A stretch of DNA of 64,000 nucleotides from an uncultured Porphyromonas sp. (GCF_938023125.1 NZ_CALHDW010000017.1:124001-188000); one strand, 5' to 3'. Counted from the stretch's first letter, positions 26,716 to 36,318 are shown. The notes: a model not told the origin generated them from the letters alone. Translations and numbers: made by a program.

Positions 26716-26737
26716 AATCTCTGTGGAATGGAATCGA

Positions 26738-28291
26738 TTAAAGAGGCAAATTATCGTGCTTCTTGGCGGGGAGGCTCTGACGCTTGGTGCGGAGTTGCTC
26801 CAACGCCCGAATGATGCGGAAGCGTGTATTGCGTGGTTCGATCACATCATCGAGGTAGCCATACGATGCCGCCGTGTAGGGATTAGCAAAGGCGCGACGA
26901 TATTCTTCCTCCTTCTCTAGGGCAGCCTTGGCAGGATCTTCTGCGGCAGCCACTTCTTTAGAGAAGACAACTTCTACAGCACCCGAGGGCCCCATCACGG
27001 CAATTTCTGCACTGGGCCAAGCGTAGTTTAGGTCGCTACGCATGTGCTTCGAGCCCATTACGATATAGGCACCACCATACGCCTTGCGGAGAGTTACCGT
27101 TACCTTGGGCACGGTAGCCTCGCCATAAGCGTAAAGGAGTTTAGCCCCATGTGCAATTACGGCGTTGTACTCTTGACCGGTACCCGGGAGGAAGCCCGGT
27201 ACATCCACTAGGGTAACAATAGGGATATTGAAAGCATCGCAGAAGCGAACAAAGCGAGCTGCCTTGCGAGACGAGTTGCTATCCAAGCTACCGGCCATCA
27301 CCTGAGGCTGGTTGGCTACAATACCTGTACTCATACCATTAAAGCGTGCAAAACCCACAATAATGTTGCGAGCGTAATCGGCATGCACTTCGAGGAACTC
27401 TCCATTATCCACCACAGCCCCAATCACTTCGTACATATCGTAGGGACGGTTGGGCTCGTCGGGGATAATCTCGTTGAGGAGGTCTTCTTTACGATCTACA
27501 GGGTCGGTACACTCTACGAGAGGTGCCTCTTCCATATTATTTTGGGGGAGATAGCTCAAGAGGCGACGGATAAGCTGGATACCATCCTCTTCGGTATCTA
27601 CGGCAAACTGAGCCACACCGCTCTTGCCGGCATGGATATCAGCTCCACCAAGCTCCTCTTGGGTTACATCTTCGCCCGTTACGGTCTTTACCACTTTTGG
27701 TCCCGTGAGGAACATGTAGCTCGTACCACGCACCATTATATTAAAGTCTGTAAGAGCAGGAGAATACACGGCACCACCGGCACAGGGGCCGAAGATTCCC
27801 GATATTTGGGGGATCACACCCGAGGCAAGGATATTGCGTTCGAAGATTTCGCCGAAGCCACAGAGGGCATTCACTCCCTCCTGAATGCGTGCACCACCCG
27901 AGTCGTTAAGTCCGATTACAGGTGCGCCCACCTTCATGGCAAGATCCATCACTTTACAGATTTTCTGTGCGAGCATTTCTCCCAAGGCTCCACCCAATAC
28001 GGTAAAGTCTTGTGCGAATATATATACGAGTCGCCCATCTATGGTACCACTCCCCACTACTACACCATCGCCAAAAAACTTCTTTTTGTCCAGACCAAAA
28101 TTGGTAGAGCGATGGAGGGCAAACATATCAATTTCTTCAAAACTACCCTCGTCTAGCAACATAGCAATGCGCTCCCGAGCAGTGTATTTACCCTTGGCAT
28201 GCTGTGCTTCGATGCGCTTTTCGCCACCGCCGAGGCGAGCCTCTTCGCGCTTAGCGATCAGTTCTCTCGTTTTTTCTAATTGTTGACCCAT
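26738..28291 (-). CDS. mmdA: Methylmalonyl-CoA decarboxylase alpha (carboxyltransferase) subunit
   Basis: Transfers CO2 from (S)-methylmalonyl-CoA to biotin, yielding propionyl-CoA. 517 residues of the acyl-CoA carboxyltransferase fold: N-half GGEKRIEAQHAKGKYTARERI, GGALGEMLAQKICKVMDLA, GLNDSGGARIQEGV, GPCAGGAVYSPALTDF; C-half PGFLPGTGQEYNAVIAHGAKLLYAYGEATVPKVTVTLRKAYGGAYIVMGSKHM. The start is set at MGQQLEKTREL, which matches relatives. The longer frame (to 28342) would overlap mce and add residues without family support. Second gene of the operon. Confidence 0.95.
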   Translation of the reverse strand: MGQQLEKTRELIAKREEARLGGGEKRIEAQHAKGKYTARERIAMLLDEGSFEEIDMFALHRSTNFGLDKKKFFGDGVVVGSGTIDGRLVYIFAQDFTVLGGALGEMLAQKICKVMDLAMKVGAPVIGLNDSGGARIQEGVNALCGFGEIFERNILASGVIPQISGIFGPCAGGAVYSPALTDFNIMVRGTSYMFLTGPKVVKTVTGEDVTQEELGGADIHAGKSGVAQFAVDTEEDGIQLIRRLLSYLPQNNMEEAPLVECTDPVDRKEDLLNEIIPDEPNRPYDMYEVIGAVVDNGEFLEVHADYARNIIVGFARFNGMSTGIVANQPQVMAGSLDSNSSRKAARFVRFCDAFNIPIVTLVDVPGFLPGTGQEYNAVIAHGAKLLYAYGEATVPKVTVTLRKAYGGAYIVMGSKHMRSDLNYAWPSAEIAVMGPSGAVEVVFSKEVAAAEDPAKAALEKEEEYRRAFANPYTAASYGYLDDVIEPRNTRFRIIRALEQLRTKRQSLPAKKHDNLPL

Positions 28292-28322
28292 ATAATTATC
28301 TCTAAAGTGTTTATTCGTTGTT

Positions 28323-28733
28323 TTATTTGTCTTTTGCGTCACACAACTCTAGCAATAGTCCGTGTGTACTCTTGGGGTGGAGGAAACCGATATTAAGCCC
28401 CTCTGCCCCACGACGAGGCTGTTTGTCTATAAGTTGTACACCCTTTTCTCCGGCTTCGGAGAGGGCAACACCGGCATCGGGAGTAGCAAAAGCGATATGA
28501 TGAATACCCTCGCCTCGCTTCTCTAGGAACTTGGCAATGGGGCTGTCTTCGCTTGTCGGCTCAAGCAATTCGAGCTTGGTTTCTCCAATTTTGAGGAATG
28601 CTGTGCGTACCTTTTGGTCGGCTACTTCTTCTATGTTGTAGCACTTAAGACCTAAAGTTTCTTCAAAGAAAGGAAGAGCTTCTTGGATGCTCTTAACGGC
28701 GATTCCAAGGTGTTCGATATGTGATAGATCCAT
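28323..28733 (-). CDS. mce: Methylmalonyl-CoA epimerase
   Basis: Interconverts (R)- and (S)-methylmalonyl-CoA, delivering the S isomer for decarboxylation. 136 residues of the glyoxalase/VOC fold: HLGIAVKSIQEALPFFEETLG at the start, LELLEPTSEDSPIAKFLEKRGEGIHHIAF with metal-binding His/Glu, and the C-terminal HPKSTHGLLLELC. First gene of the mce-mmdADECB operon. A -7 box (TATATTTG) lies about 85 bp upstream. Confidence 0.95.
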   Translation of the reverse strand: MDLSHIEHLGIAVKSIQEALPFFEETLGLKCYNIEEVADQKVRTAFLKIGETKLELLEPTSEDSPIAKFLEKRGEGIHHIAFATPDAGVALSEAGEKGVQLIDKQPRRGAEGLNIGFLHPKSTHGLLLELCDAKDK

Positions 28734-29157
28734 ATTCTACACTTATTAGTTTGCTTCTTTTTATACGCCTTCCCTCTCTGTGGCAAGAGAGGCGAGAGGG
28801 CCTATATCTTGGTGCAAATATAGTAATAATACACTAGCCAATGAATATATTAGGGGAAAATAGGGAGTTAGAATGGAATTTCTGAGGGATTACAGCTAAG
28901 AACGACCTCCATAACCATCAGATTTATACACAGTAAGAAGCTAAATGCACACCAGCTCTATCTTGGTGCAGATATACAGAACTATGGATAGAATCAAGAA
29001 GGGAAAGAAACGAGGAGATCTTACCCTTCTCGCTTCCTTCCCTATCCCTCCAGCATATGCACTACTGGACATATGGCATTTAATCCGTCTACAAAAAGGA
29101 GCAGTAAAAAAACAAAACACTTTTCTTCATGACACAATCATACTAAAGATTACACAT
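28734..29157. other. Intergenic region upstream of mce
   Basis: Contains the mce promoter and a second degenerate copy of its core (about 28962-28979). A plus-strand ORF at 28945-29193 has no coding signs. Nothing else recognised. Confidence 0.5.
28815..28841 (-). promoter_or_regulatory. Promoter of the mce-mmd operon
   Basis: On the minus strand TATATTTG (28822-28815) matches TAnnTTTG; a TTG at 28841-28839 is 16 bp upstream, slightly closer than usual. A related copy of the surrounding words (tatcttggtgca.atata) occurs at 28962-28979. Confidence 0.55.
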
Positions 29158-29598
29158 TTATTCAATTTTCTCCTCAGAAAAAATGCACTCTAGCGCAAAA
29201 ATCTGATTAGAGGAGTCCTGCGGAGGATTTGCCAAATGAGTAATCAATACCTTTATCTTGTATCTGTACCCTATTTGGTAGTCAAATCCTCTTATTCCAT
29301 TAAGTGGAACATAAAAAGGCTCTGAATGAGGAGAACTAAGACTAGTGACAACCATACATTCAACCTCATTCTCTACAAGTTCATAGATCAACTTCTTCTC
29401 TGTCTTATGAGATACCAACCATATTTCCTCAGTCGTATAATCCTTCTGCAAAGATTCCTGACAAGAGGATATACCTGTGATAACAAAAAACGTGGACACT
29501 ACCGCCATAAACTTTCTCCAAGCATGACGACCTCGTACAGCACAACCCTTCGGAGTACTAGGATCCACCTTAATCAAAGAATAAAAAAACTTTCTCAT
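29158..29598 (-). CDS. DUF4377-like lipoprotein
   Basis: 146 residues. The last 90 residues (EEIWLVSHKTEKKLIYELVENEVECMVV... plus GIRGFDYQIGYRYKIKVLI) match the DUF4377 plan, a small beta domain found in HslJ/META-associated envelope proteins. A lipobox GISSC (Cys46) lies unusually deep if the ATG at 29598 is used. An internal ATG at 29508 would give a short signal peptide (MAVVSTFFVITGISSC) but weak basic residues. Start therefore uncertain. Base composition is more AT-rich than neighbours. Role unknown. Confidence 0.65.
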   Translation of the reverse strand: MRKFFYSLIKVDPSTPKGCAVRGRHAWRKFMAVVSTFFVITGISSCQESLQKDYTTEEIWLVSHKTEKKLIYELVENEVECMVVTSLSSPHSEPFYVPLNGIRGFDYQIGYRYKIKVLITHLANPPQDSSNQIFALECIFSEEKIE

Positions 29599-29890
29599 CC
29601 AATTGTATTTTTGGGTAAATCATTCGCATGCAAACGAGAGAGGGATATCCCCCCAGAAGCATACTCACACCTTTCTTGACCACGAATATAACGATAAAAT
29701 CCAAACATAAAAGAGGATTAACATAGTACAAGGCAAAACAACAACTATTTGCCACAAAGAAGGCCTAAAATCTACCTTTTAACTCCTGACCTCTCTGCGC
29801 ACAAATGAAGATACTTCACATCACCATATGGACTATGCTATAATTATAAATTATATTAGTTCTCTTTTCTCCTTTATGTAGGGGAAGGGA

Positions 29891-32488
29891 TTAATTACCT
29901 CCAACTCCTCCGGGTGCACCTCCAGCCCCCTGCTCCTTCTTTTCGCTGCTCATCAAGTCCTTATTCTCAATGGTGCGGCTTACCTTGCGAATAGCACTCT
30001 TAAGGTTACCGAAACTATAGCTGATCGAGATACCCGTAGATAAGCCATAGTTGCGCACTCGGGTCTCACCCTTGAATGAAGGAGACGACATCTCAATATT
30101 GAAATTATACCAGGGCGAGAAGGGATTACTAATCCATCCCGAGAGAGTTAGTCGCTGTTTGAGGAGCGACTTGCTCACACTCAGGTGGTGCCAAGATCCC
30201 CAGAAGCTCTTTAGGTTGATCGTAGGAGGTTGGATAAATATGCCTGCATTTACTCCCAGACTCCAATTCTTGGGAAGGGTAAACGTCGCCCCCACGAAGC
30301 TGTTACCTCCCAGCCCTTTCATTACGGTATTGCCATAATCGTCTTTCCCATTAATCTTAATACCACTAGCATCTAGGGTCACAAAGTCTAGATTGCCCTG
30401 CAAATAGAGGCGCACCCACGATGCCGGTACATACTGCGTAAAGAGGTTAAAGCCCAAAGAACGCATCTTTCCCTTATCCGTATAAGTTTGGTGTAAAATA
30501 CGATTTCCCTTATCGTCAAGTTGGCTAAAGAAGTACTCCTCCACTTTATTATTGCTGAATTGGTAGCTGGCACTTAGCATGAGCGAGAACTTCTGCGTAT
30601 AGTGCGAATAGGTAGCATCTAGGGCATGTACCCTCTCGTTGGAGAGGTTTTCATTTCCATACTTCACCAAGAGGGGAGATACCTGCTCGCGGTAAGGATT
30701 AAGCTGAGTAATGCTGGGGCGTTGTATGCGGTAGTTGTATCCTAGCTTCAATTGGTCTGCATCGGCAAGAGTCCATGTAGCAATAAGCTGTGGTACTACA
30801 TCCAAAAAGGTATGATGCAAATTGGCTTTGGGTTCTCTGGCAAACTCTACGTTTTGTACGCCATACTCGGCGCGAGCTCCGGCTACGAGATTGACTTTGC
30901 CTTTGCGGTAGGTGACATTACCATAGGCTCCATAGATATTTTGCTTATATGCCATAGGAGAGCCACTAATACCCAAATGCTGCCCAAAGAGACTCCCAAC
31001 AACCCATTCGTTGCTAATTTTATCCAAGACCTTAAACACAGACTCGGTCGCACCCAAACGGAATATACTCTTAAGCCCTGCCTCTACCTTCCACTTATCG
31101 CCAAAAGGACGAACATAATCGATCTGTCCGGTATGCTCATTAAAAGCAGCATCGGTTTGGGAGAATTGTCGATTGGTCTGCAGAATACTCTCGGCATTCT
31201 TAGGGTCAAAGATTTTCTGATCAGTAAGAACCTCGCTATGATTGGGAGTATGAACCCATTGGTAGGAGAGGGTTAGGGACTCACCCTTTAGAGCTGTGGT
31301 ATGCTCGTAGTCAAGCCGAGTTTCGAGCGTTGTGGAGCTACTCTTAGTATCGTCCCACAACTCATACTTGGCAAGCAACTTGCCCGAGGGGTCTTCGGTG
31401 CGTGTGGTAGTAATATTCACTCCCGGGGTGTTATGGCTAGAAAGATCTACATTCAACGACAGAAGATTGCGCTCATTAAAGTCGTAGGTTAGGTTCAATC
31501 CTCCCATGTGGTAGCCATAGCGACTTTTATTGCGCTCCACTGTATTCTCGCTAGTAAGACGGATACCCGTATCACGATAGGTAAGGACTGAGGTATTGAG
31601 CATCGGCATCATAGAGAAGTTGTACACCCCTCCGTGATAGTTGGCAGTAACCCCAAACTTACCGACCTTGCTGGTGAAAAATACATTCCCATCCCCACCG
31701 GGTTGTATGATAGAGCCATTTACTCCTATCTGTGCCTGATACCCCTCAAAAGAGGTTTGTTCCGTGATAATATTGAGGATGGCACCGACCCCTTCGGCCT
31801 CATATTTTACCCCCGGCTCTGTGATTACCTCCACCGACTTAATAGTAGAAGCTGGGATGCTACGGAGTACCTCCTTAGGATTTGAGGAGATCATTTTAGA
31901 GGGCTTACCATTGAGGTAAATACGGAAATTCTTCGACCCCTTAACGCTAACATTTCCCTCTCCATCCACCGTTACAAGGGGAACCTTTCGGAGCATATCT
32001 CGGAGGGACTCAGCCTTGCTCAAAGGGTCATCCTTTACATTATAGGCAATGCGATCGGCATCAAGACGTACCAAAGGACGAGCAGCCGTAACGGTTACTT
32101 CTGCAAGATTTTCGGCATCGTCGGCCATAAAAAGGCGCAACATACCCATACTTTTCACTTTGCTGTAAGGGAGTATCTGAGGTTTCATCTTCTTGCCTAC
32201 AAAAGAGGCTTCGACCTTGTACTCATTGGCCACAGGTACAGATATGGCAAAACGCCCTCCATCATCGGTAAGTTGCCGTAGAGCACTCCCCTCCTTCCCC
32301 TCCGAAATAGGGGTAAAAGAGACAGCCGCAAAGGGTACCGGCTCACGGCTAAGGCTATCCAATACCATGCCTCGCAGCAAATGGTCATTTTGAGCTCCGG
32401 CTCCACCTATACCAAGGTATAGAGCCAACAAAAAAGTCAAGCATAAAAACCTATTTCTAGGCTTCTTAATAGGATTTAAACTCATCAT
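29891..32488 (-). CDS. TonB-dependent-receptor-type outer-membrane beta-barrel protein
   Basis: 865 residues. Signal peptide (ending GAGAQ), a carboxypeptidase-regulatory-like domain (about 38-115; LRGMVLDSLSREPVPFAAVSF), a plug-like domain (KAESLRDMLRKVPLVTVDGEGNVSVKG..., IYLNGKPS, IKSVEVITEPGVKYEAEGVGAILNIIT; about 145-245), and a beta-barrel of the OMP_b-brl_3 type to the end. The C-terminus is a Gly-rich tail (GAGGAPGGVGGN). No SusD partner and no transport genes are adjacent, so the ligand is unknown. Possible -7 box TATATTTG at 32641-32634 on the minus strand. Confidence 0.88.
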   Translation of the reverse strand: MMSLNPIKKPRNRFLCLTFLLALYLGIGGAGAQNDHLLRGMVLDSLSREPVPFAAVSFTPISEGKEGSALRQLTDDGGRFAISVPVANEYKVEASFVGKKMKPQILPYSKVKSMGMLRLFMADDAENLAEVTVTAARPLVRLDADRIAYNVKDDPLSKAESLRDMLRKVPLVTVDGEGNVSVKGSKNFRIYLNGKPSKMISSNPKEVLRSIPASTIKSVEVITEPGVKYEAEGVGAILNIITEQTSFEGYQAQIGVNGSIIQPGGDGNVFFTSKVGKFGVTANYHGGVYNFSMMPMLNTSVLTYRDTGIRLTSENTVERNKSRYGYHMGGLNLTYDFNERNLLSLNVDLSSHNTPGVNITTTRTEDPSGKLLAKYELWDDTKSSSTTLETRLDYEHTTALKGESLTLSYQWVHTPNHSEVLTDQKIFDPKNAESILQTNRQFSQTDAAFNEHTGQIDYVRPFGDKWKVEAGLKSIFRLGATESVFKVLDKISNEWVVGSLFGQHLGISGSPMAYKQNIYGAYGNVTYRKGKVNLVAGARAEYGVQNVEFAREPKANLHHTFLDVVPQLIATWTLADADQLKLGYNYRIQRPSITQLNPYREQVSPLLVKYGNENLSNERVHALDATYSHYTQKFSLMLSASYQFSNNKVEEYFFSQLDDKGNRILHQTYTDKGKMRSLGFNLFTQYVPASWVRLYLQGNLDFVTLDASGIKINGKDDYGNTVMKGLGGNSFVGATFTLPKNWSLGVNAGIFIQPPTINLKSFWGSWHHLSVSKSLLKQRLTLSGWISNPFSPWYNFNIEMSSPSFKGETRVRNYGLSTGISISYSFGNLKSAIRKVSRTIENKDLMSSEKKEQGAGGAPGGVGGN

Positions 32489-33251
32489 AACGTAGACTTA
32501 TTTTCTCTTTTACATCCTCCTTCGCTCCCTCAAAAGAGAGGGATCCGGAGAGTCTTTCTTTATCCCTAAATCAACCGATTTTGGAGCATAAGAAGAGGGA
32601 CACACTCCCCTCATCAGCCCCTCGCCAATGATGCAAATATACGACAATTCGACCAAAAAACTTCGGAAACGGCTTCTGTTTTAGACTAAATATCAACGTA
32701 AGCAATTAGCCTCCAAGAGAGAGAGATAAGCTTGCTAGCTATTTTATCCTTTCGTTCGGTTCTAAACGCCTCAATAGGTGGATCGCTCAAAAATCACAGG
32801 CCTAAATTTTTTGGATTTCCGGGTAAGATTTTCTCCAATCTCAGGCAAAAAATAAAAACTTTTAGGGCAGAAACTCCCCTCAAAATCAGCCTAAAACGGA
32901 ATGGAAACAGGACAACTAGCCTTTAGTCACCGGCGCCCCTCGCACGATAGGCTTGCAGAGAGCCCCGGCCTCCCCGCTCCAGCGAGAGAAGGCAACGCCA
33001 CAAGAGAAAATCTAAAATGCAAAGAGTAAGTTTTTTGCGCCAACAAAAGATAGTTAGAGAGTTTTACCTACCTTTGTCTCGTCACAAGCGAACACCTAAT
33101 CCCTCTGGGATTGGCTTTGAGATATATTTTGTAGGTGGAGATGCTAGCGAGCAGCCCTCTACAAAGGGGAATCCTCCTCTAGCTCATAACTTCCGATAGT
33201 AGAAGTAGTTCCTTTTATGACATAGTACTAATTTTAATTCTCACAAGAGGA
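32489..33251. other. Long intergenic region between the outer-membrane receptor and the RRM gene
   Basis: Holds a minus-strand -7 box (TATATTTG, 32641-32634) for the receptor gene. An AT-rich block (about 32780-32910) shares words such as ctcaggcaaaaa and, inverted, ttttaggctga with the 13.7-kb intergenic region. A GC-rich block (32930-33005) has no identified function. Then comes the RRM gene promoter and leader. No tRNA or protein gene seen. Confidence 0.5.
33069..33076 (+). promoter_or_regulatory. -7 promoter box of the RRM protein gene
   Basis: TACCTTTG on the plus strand, implying a 5' leader of about 170 nt. The leader includes a perfect six-base hairpin aatccc-tct-gggatt at about 33100-33115. 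No TTG at the usual distance. Confidence 0.55.
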
Positions 33252-33512
33252 ATGAACATCTATCTAGGTAATCTCAATTACAAGGTAAAGGCCGAGGATC
33301 TTATCGCCCTCGCTCAACAGTATGGAAGCGTAGCCAATGCTCGCATCATTACAGACAGAGAGACCGGTCGCTCTCGCGGCTTTGGTTTTGTAGAAATGGA
33401 CGACGCAGAGGCTTTGGCTGCCATCGAAGCTCTTAACGAACAAGAGTTTATGGGACGTAAACTCGTTGCCAAACAAGCCGAAGAACGCCCCGAGCGCGCT
33501 CCTCGCCGCTAA
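33252..33512 (+). CDS. RRM-type RNA-binding protein
   Basis: 86 residues forming one RNA-recognition motif: RNP2 at the N-terminus (IYLGNLNY) and RNP1 RSRGFGFVEM at about residues 41-50, with the usual beta-alpha-beta spacing. A short basic tail (ERPERAPRR) follows. Such proteins are abundant in Bacteroidetes, which lack Hfq in many lineages, and act on mRNA structure and stability. Monocistronic, with a long leader and a strong hairpin after the stop, suggesting possible self-regulation. Confidence 0.93.
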   Translation: MNIYLGNLNYKVKAEDLIALAQQYGSVANARIITDRETGRSRGFGFVEMDDAEALAAIEALNEQEFMGRKLVAKQAEERPERAPRR

Positions 33513-33523
33513 CAAACCATCCC

Positions 33524-33551
33524 ATCCCCCTTCGCCTACACGAAGGGGGAT
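33524..33551. terminator. Inverted repeat between the RRM gene and relA (possible bidirectional terminator)
   Basis: Perfect 11-bp stem atcccccttcg/cgaagggggat with loop cctaca, placed 12 bp after the RRM stop and 22 bp beyond the relA stop. No clear T-run on either side, so termination is inferred from position. Confidence 0.6.
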
Positions 33552-33572
33552 TCCCATGAAAAAACAGAAGTA

Positions 33573-35861
33573 TTAGAAGCGCAGGCGAACAGAGTGCACC
33601 CCCGGGAGCACAGCCACTTGGTTGCGTAGGGCCTGAATGCGTGGGCGCGGAGCCTGTACGGTAAACTCCGCATCAATCAAACCACCCTTTGTCTGGATAT
33701 TGTAGCTCAGTAGCGCAACGGAAGTATTATTCTTGACAAGAGAAATCAACCTAGAGACCAATTCTACACTATCGATAGCCTCTACATAGAGGTGGGCCTT
33801 GGGTTGTGCCGTTCCTAATCCGCACCACTCGGCCGATAGCAACTTGTCGGGGTTATTTTGCATCAGATAGGGCACATTGGGGCAACTCTTGCGGTGGATA
33901 CGAATCCCCGAGCGAGAGGGATAAGCTACGATAGCATCCCCAAACTGCGGATTGCAGCACTGAGCAAGCGCATAATCCACCCCATTAAGACTTTCGTCCA
34001 TAATCACCACGGTACCGGCACCACGCCCGGCCACGGCACTCTCCTGCTTAGAGGCGTCTGCCGTCTGCACAGCTTCGTAGGTAAGGGGGATGGTCAATGT
34101 TCCCTCCTTGGCGGCTGTTTCCAAAGTCGTGTACTGAGCCTCGTAGCGGCGTTGGTACTCCTCTAAAACATGATTTAGATCTATCTTATCATCGGCTACG
34201 TCGCGGAAAAACTCGTTAAGCGCAGCATAGCCCATTTTGCGGGTGAGCTGATTGAATAGACTCTCATCCCAAGTAAGGTGCCTATTGCGGAAGCGGCGTT
34301 CGAGAGTAGCACGTGCTTCGCTAAGCCCTCGCTCACTCCGTTCTCTTAGTTTCTGGCGGATTTTATTTTTGGCAGCCGGGCTAACCACGATCTGTAACCA
34401 GTCTTCCCTCGGGTATTGATTGCGGTTGGTTGTCACACTTACTGTATCCCCATTTTGCAAGACCGTACGCAGAGAGGCATTCTTGCCATTGACCTGAGCC
34501 GCCACCGCCGTAGCTCCCACGTTGGAGTGAATGGCGAAGGCAAAGTCGAGCACTGTAGCCTTTGGGGGAAGTTTTTTCAGCTCCCCTCGGGGGGTAAAGA
34601 CAAATATCTCTTTGGGGGCGCCTAGGCTGTACTTTTCGTTTTCGTCCGCAGAGACATCCGCTTTTGTCTCCAGCATTTTACGCACCGAAGTAAGCGTTTT
34701 GTCCAGTTCTCCCTCACTCTTAAGGCCCTTATAACGCCAGTGGGCAGCCACCCCCCGCTCTGCCACCTCATCCATACGTCGGGTACGGATTTGGATTTCT
34801 ATGAAGCGCCCTTCGGGGCCCTCCACGGTGATTTGGAGCGATTCGTAGCCATTGGCCTTGGGTGTGGTAATCCAGTCCCGCAAACGCTCTGTGTCGGGCG
34901 TGAATTTGTCCGTAATCAAGCTATAGCAGTACCAGCAGGCCTCGTGCTCCTCCCGAAGAGGTGCTTCGATAATAATGCGCAGGGCGGTCAGGTCGAAGAT
35001 ATTATCGAAAGAGACCCCCTTCTTCTGCATCTTGTTGTGGATGGAGCTAATGCTCTTGGTGCGAGATTTTATCTCATAACACCACCGTTTGGTACCACTA
35101 TCAATACACTGCCTAAGGAGGGAGACAAACTTTTGCAAGTATTCTTCGCGTGCACGTTTGGTCTCTCCCAGCATCGATTTGATGGCATAGAAAGATTCGG
35201 GTTGCGTGTATTTTAGGTATAGATCTTCCAGCTCTCCCTTGGCGGCATAGAGCCCAAGTTTGTGCGTTAGAGGGATAAAATAACTATTCACCTCCTCGGC
35301 TTGCTCGCGACGCTTCTCCTCGGGCAGATATTTTTTGGCCGTGCGCATCCGATAGAGGCGGTCTGCAATGATCAGAAGCAGTACGCGCACATCCTCAGCC
35401 ACCGTGAGCAGCAGTTCGCGAAAGAGAGAGTCCTCCACATGGGAGCGACGCATATAGATCTGAGCTGTCTCTCGTATGCGAGCAATAAGGGATACAGTCC
35501 CCTCCGGAGTAAACTTCGCCACCTCCTCCGGTGTGTAAAAACCCTTGTAGACAGCCCTATAGAAGAGTACTGCCGATAGGGATACACTGCTGAGGTTAAA
35601 TTCTTTGGATACAATAAGGGCTACTTCGAGCTGACGAATAAGCCCGTTGTAGCCAAACTCATCTCGGGCAAAACAGCCCTGTTTCACTAAAAAAGTGAGC
35701 CGCTCCCGATATACCGACGGGGGGACTTGGATATGAGCCAGCCCCCTCAGCTCCCGATACAACTCCAAGAGACGAGCCTTTTCTTCTCGGGAGAAATAAT
35801 TCTCTTCTTGCGGAGGGGTGGGATTAAGGTTCCCCTCTGGAGTTACATCTATCGGCTGCAT
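33573..35861 (-). CDS. relA: RelA/SpoT-family (p)ppGpp synthetase with degenerate hydrolase domain
   Basis: 762 residues from MQPIDVTPEG; a longer frame adds 40 residues of poor character. Domain order: pseudo-hydrolase (about 50-200), synthetase (230-360), TGS (410-470), helical, ACT (C-terminal 75). The synthetase has RTKSISSIHNKMQKKG, FDLTALRIII and RFIEIQIRTRRMDEVAERGVAAHW. Where hydrolases carry HD, this protein has YR (VLFYRAVYKG), and DRLHNMRT is DRLYRMRT, so it should make but not degrade alarmone. The usual YxSLHT is YESLQI. Last gene of the prxQ-recA...relA chain, 38 bp after folK. Confidence 0.92.
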   Translation of the reverse strand: MQPIDVTPEGNLNPTPPQEENYFSREEKARLLELYRELRGLAHIQVPPSVYRERLTFLVKQGCFARDEFGYNGLIRQLEVALIVSKEFNLSSVSLSAVLFYRAVYKGFYTPEEVAKFTPEGTVSLIARIRETAQIYMRRSHVEDSLFRELLLTVAEDVRVLLLIIADRLYRMRTAKKYLPEEKRREQAEEVNSYFIPLTHKLGLYAAKGELEDLYLKYTQPESFYAIKSMLGETKRAREEYLQKFVSLLRQCIDSGTKRWCYEIKSRTKSISSIHNKMQKKGVSFDNIFDLTALRIIIEAPLREEHEACWYCYSLITDKFTPDTERLRDWITTPKANGYESLQITVEGPEGRFIEIQIRTRRMDEVAERGVAAHWRYKGLKSEGELDKTLTSVRKMLETKADVSADENEKYSLGAPKEIFVFTPRGELKKLPPKATVLDFAFAIHSNVGATAVAAQVNGKNASLRTVLQNGDTVSVTTNRNQYPREDWLQIVVSPAAKNKIRQKLRERSERGLSEARATLERRFRNRHLTWDESLFNQLTRKMGYAALNEFFRDVADDKIDLNHVLEEYQRRYEAQYTTLETAAKEGTLTIPLTYEAVQTADASKQESAVAGRGAGTVVIMDESLNGVDYALAQCCNPQFGDAIVAYPSRSGIRIHRKSCPNVPYLMQNNPDKLLSAEWCGLGTAQPKAHLYVEAIDSVELVSRLISLVKNNTSVALLSYNIQTKGGLIDAEFTVQAPRPRIQALRNQVAVLPGVHSVRLRF

Positions 35862-35899
35862 ATACTTTCCTTTCTTCTCTAGGGAAGAAGGAGAAGCGA

Positions 35900-36280
35900 C
35901 TAAAACTCGTCGATCTCTTCCATCCCTGCCACTACATAAGGACGCACCAAGTCGTGAGGCTTTATCACCTCGTCGTTCCACTCAATGAGGTCTATATCGA
36001 GGGGGATAATTCCCTCTTCGTCGTCATCGGGATCACGCCCGAAATCTTTTTCTATCGCCTTGAGGCGGGAGCAAAAGTCCTCACAAGACTCTGCGGTAGG
36101 GATCATGGCAACCAGGTTTAGAAAGGGCTTTGTACCCTCCGGCAGGTCTATGGGTTCGGTAATCTCGGGTGTGGAGAAGCGGCTCCCCGGGTACGAAGAT
36201 TGGAGTAGCTGGGTAACACTGTTGATATTGTTTGTTCGATCCTTGTTGCTACCTATGCTAATAATGGCTTTGTTTGTCAT
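35900..36280 (-). CDS. folK: HPPK (FolK)-like protein, short form
   Basis: 126 residues with the fold pattern of 6-hydroxymethyl-7,8-dihydropterin pyrophosphokinase: AIISIGSNKDRTNNI at the start, FLNLVAMIPTAESCEDFCSRLKAIEKDFGR, and IPLDIDLIEWNDEVI, the Asp pair that binds magnesium. It is about 30 residues shorter than classical FolK. The pterin-binding middle and the C-terminus are trimmed, so activity should not be taken for granted. Lies between aroG/CM and relA, all minus strand. Confidence 0.8.
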   Translation of the reverse strand: MTNKAIISIGSNKDRTNNINSVTQLLQSSYPGSRFSTPEITEPIDLPEGTKPFLNLVAMIPTAESCEDFCSRLKAIEKDFGRDPDDDEEGIIPLDIDLIEWNDEVIKPHDLVRPYVVAGMEEIDEF

Positions 36281-36318
36281 TGTTATATAATGCGCTCTCT
36301 AGTCTAAATGGATAGGGA

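Noticed and set aside
28945..29193. 82-residue plus-strand ORF
   Set aside because: Overlaps the DUF4377-like gene end, no ribosome site, low-complexity basic composition.
32930..33005. GC-rich block considered as a structural RNA (RNase P, SRP or tmRNA part)
   Set aside because: None of the conserved core motifs of those RNAs is present.
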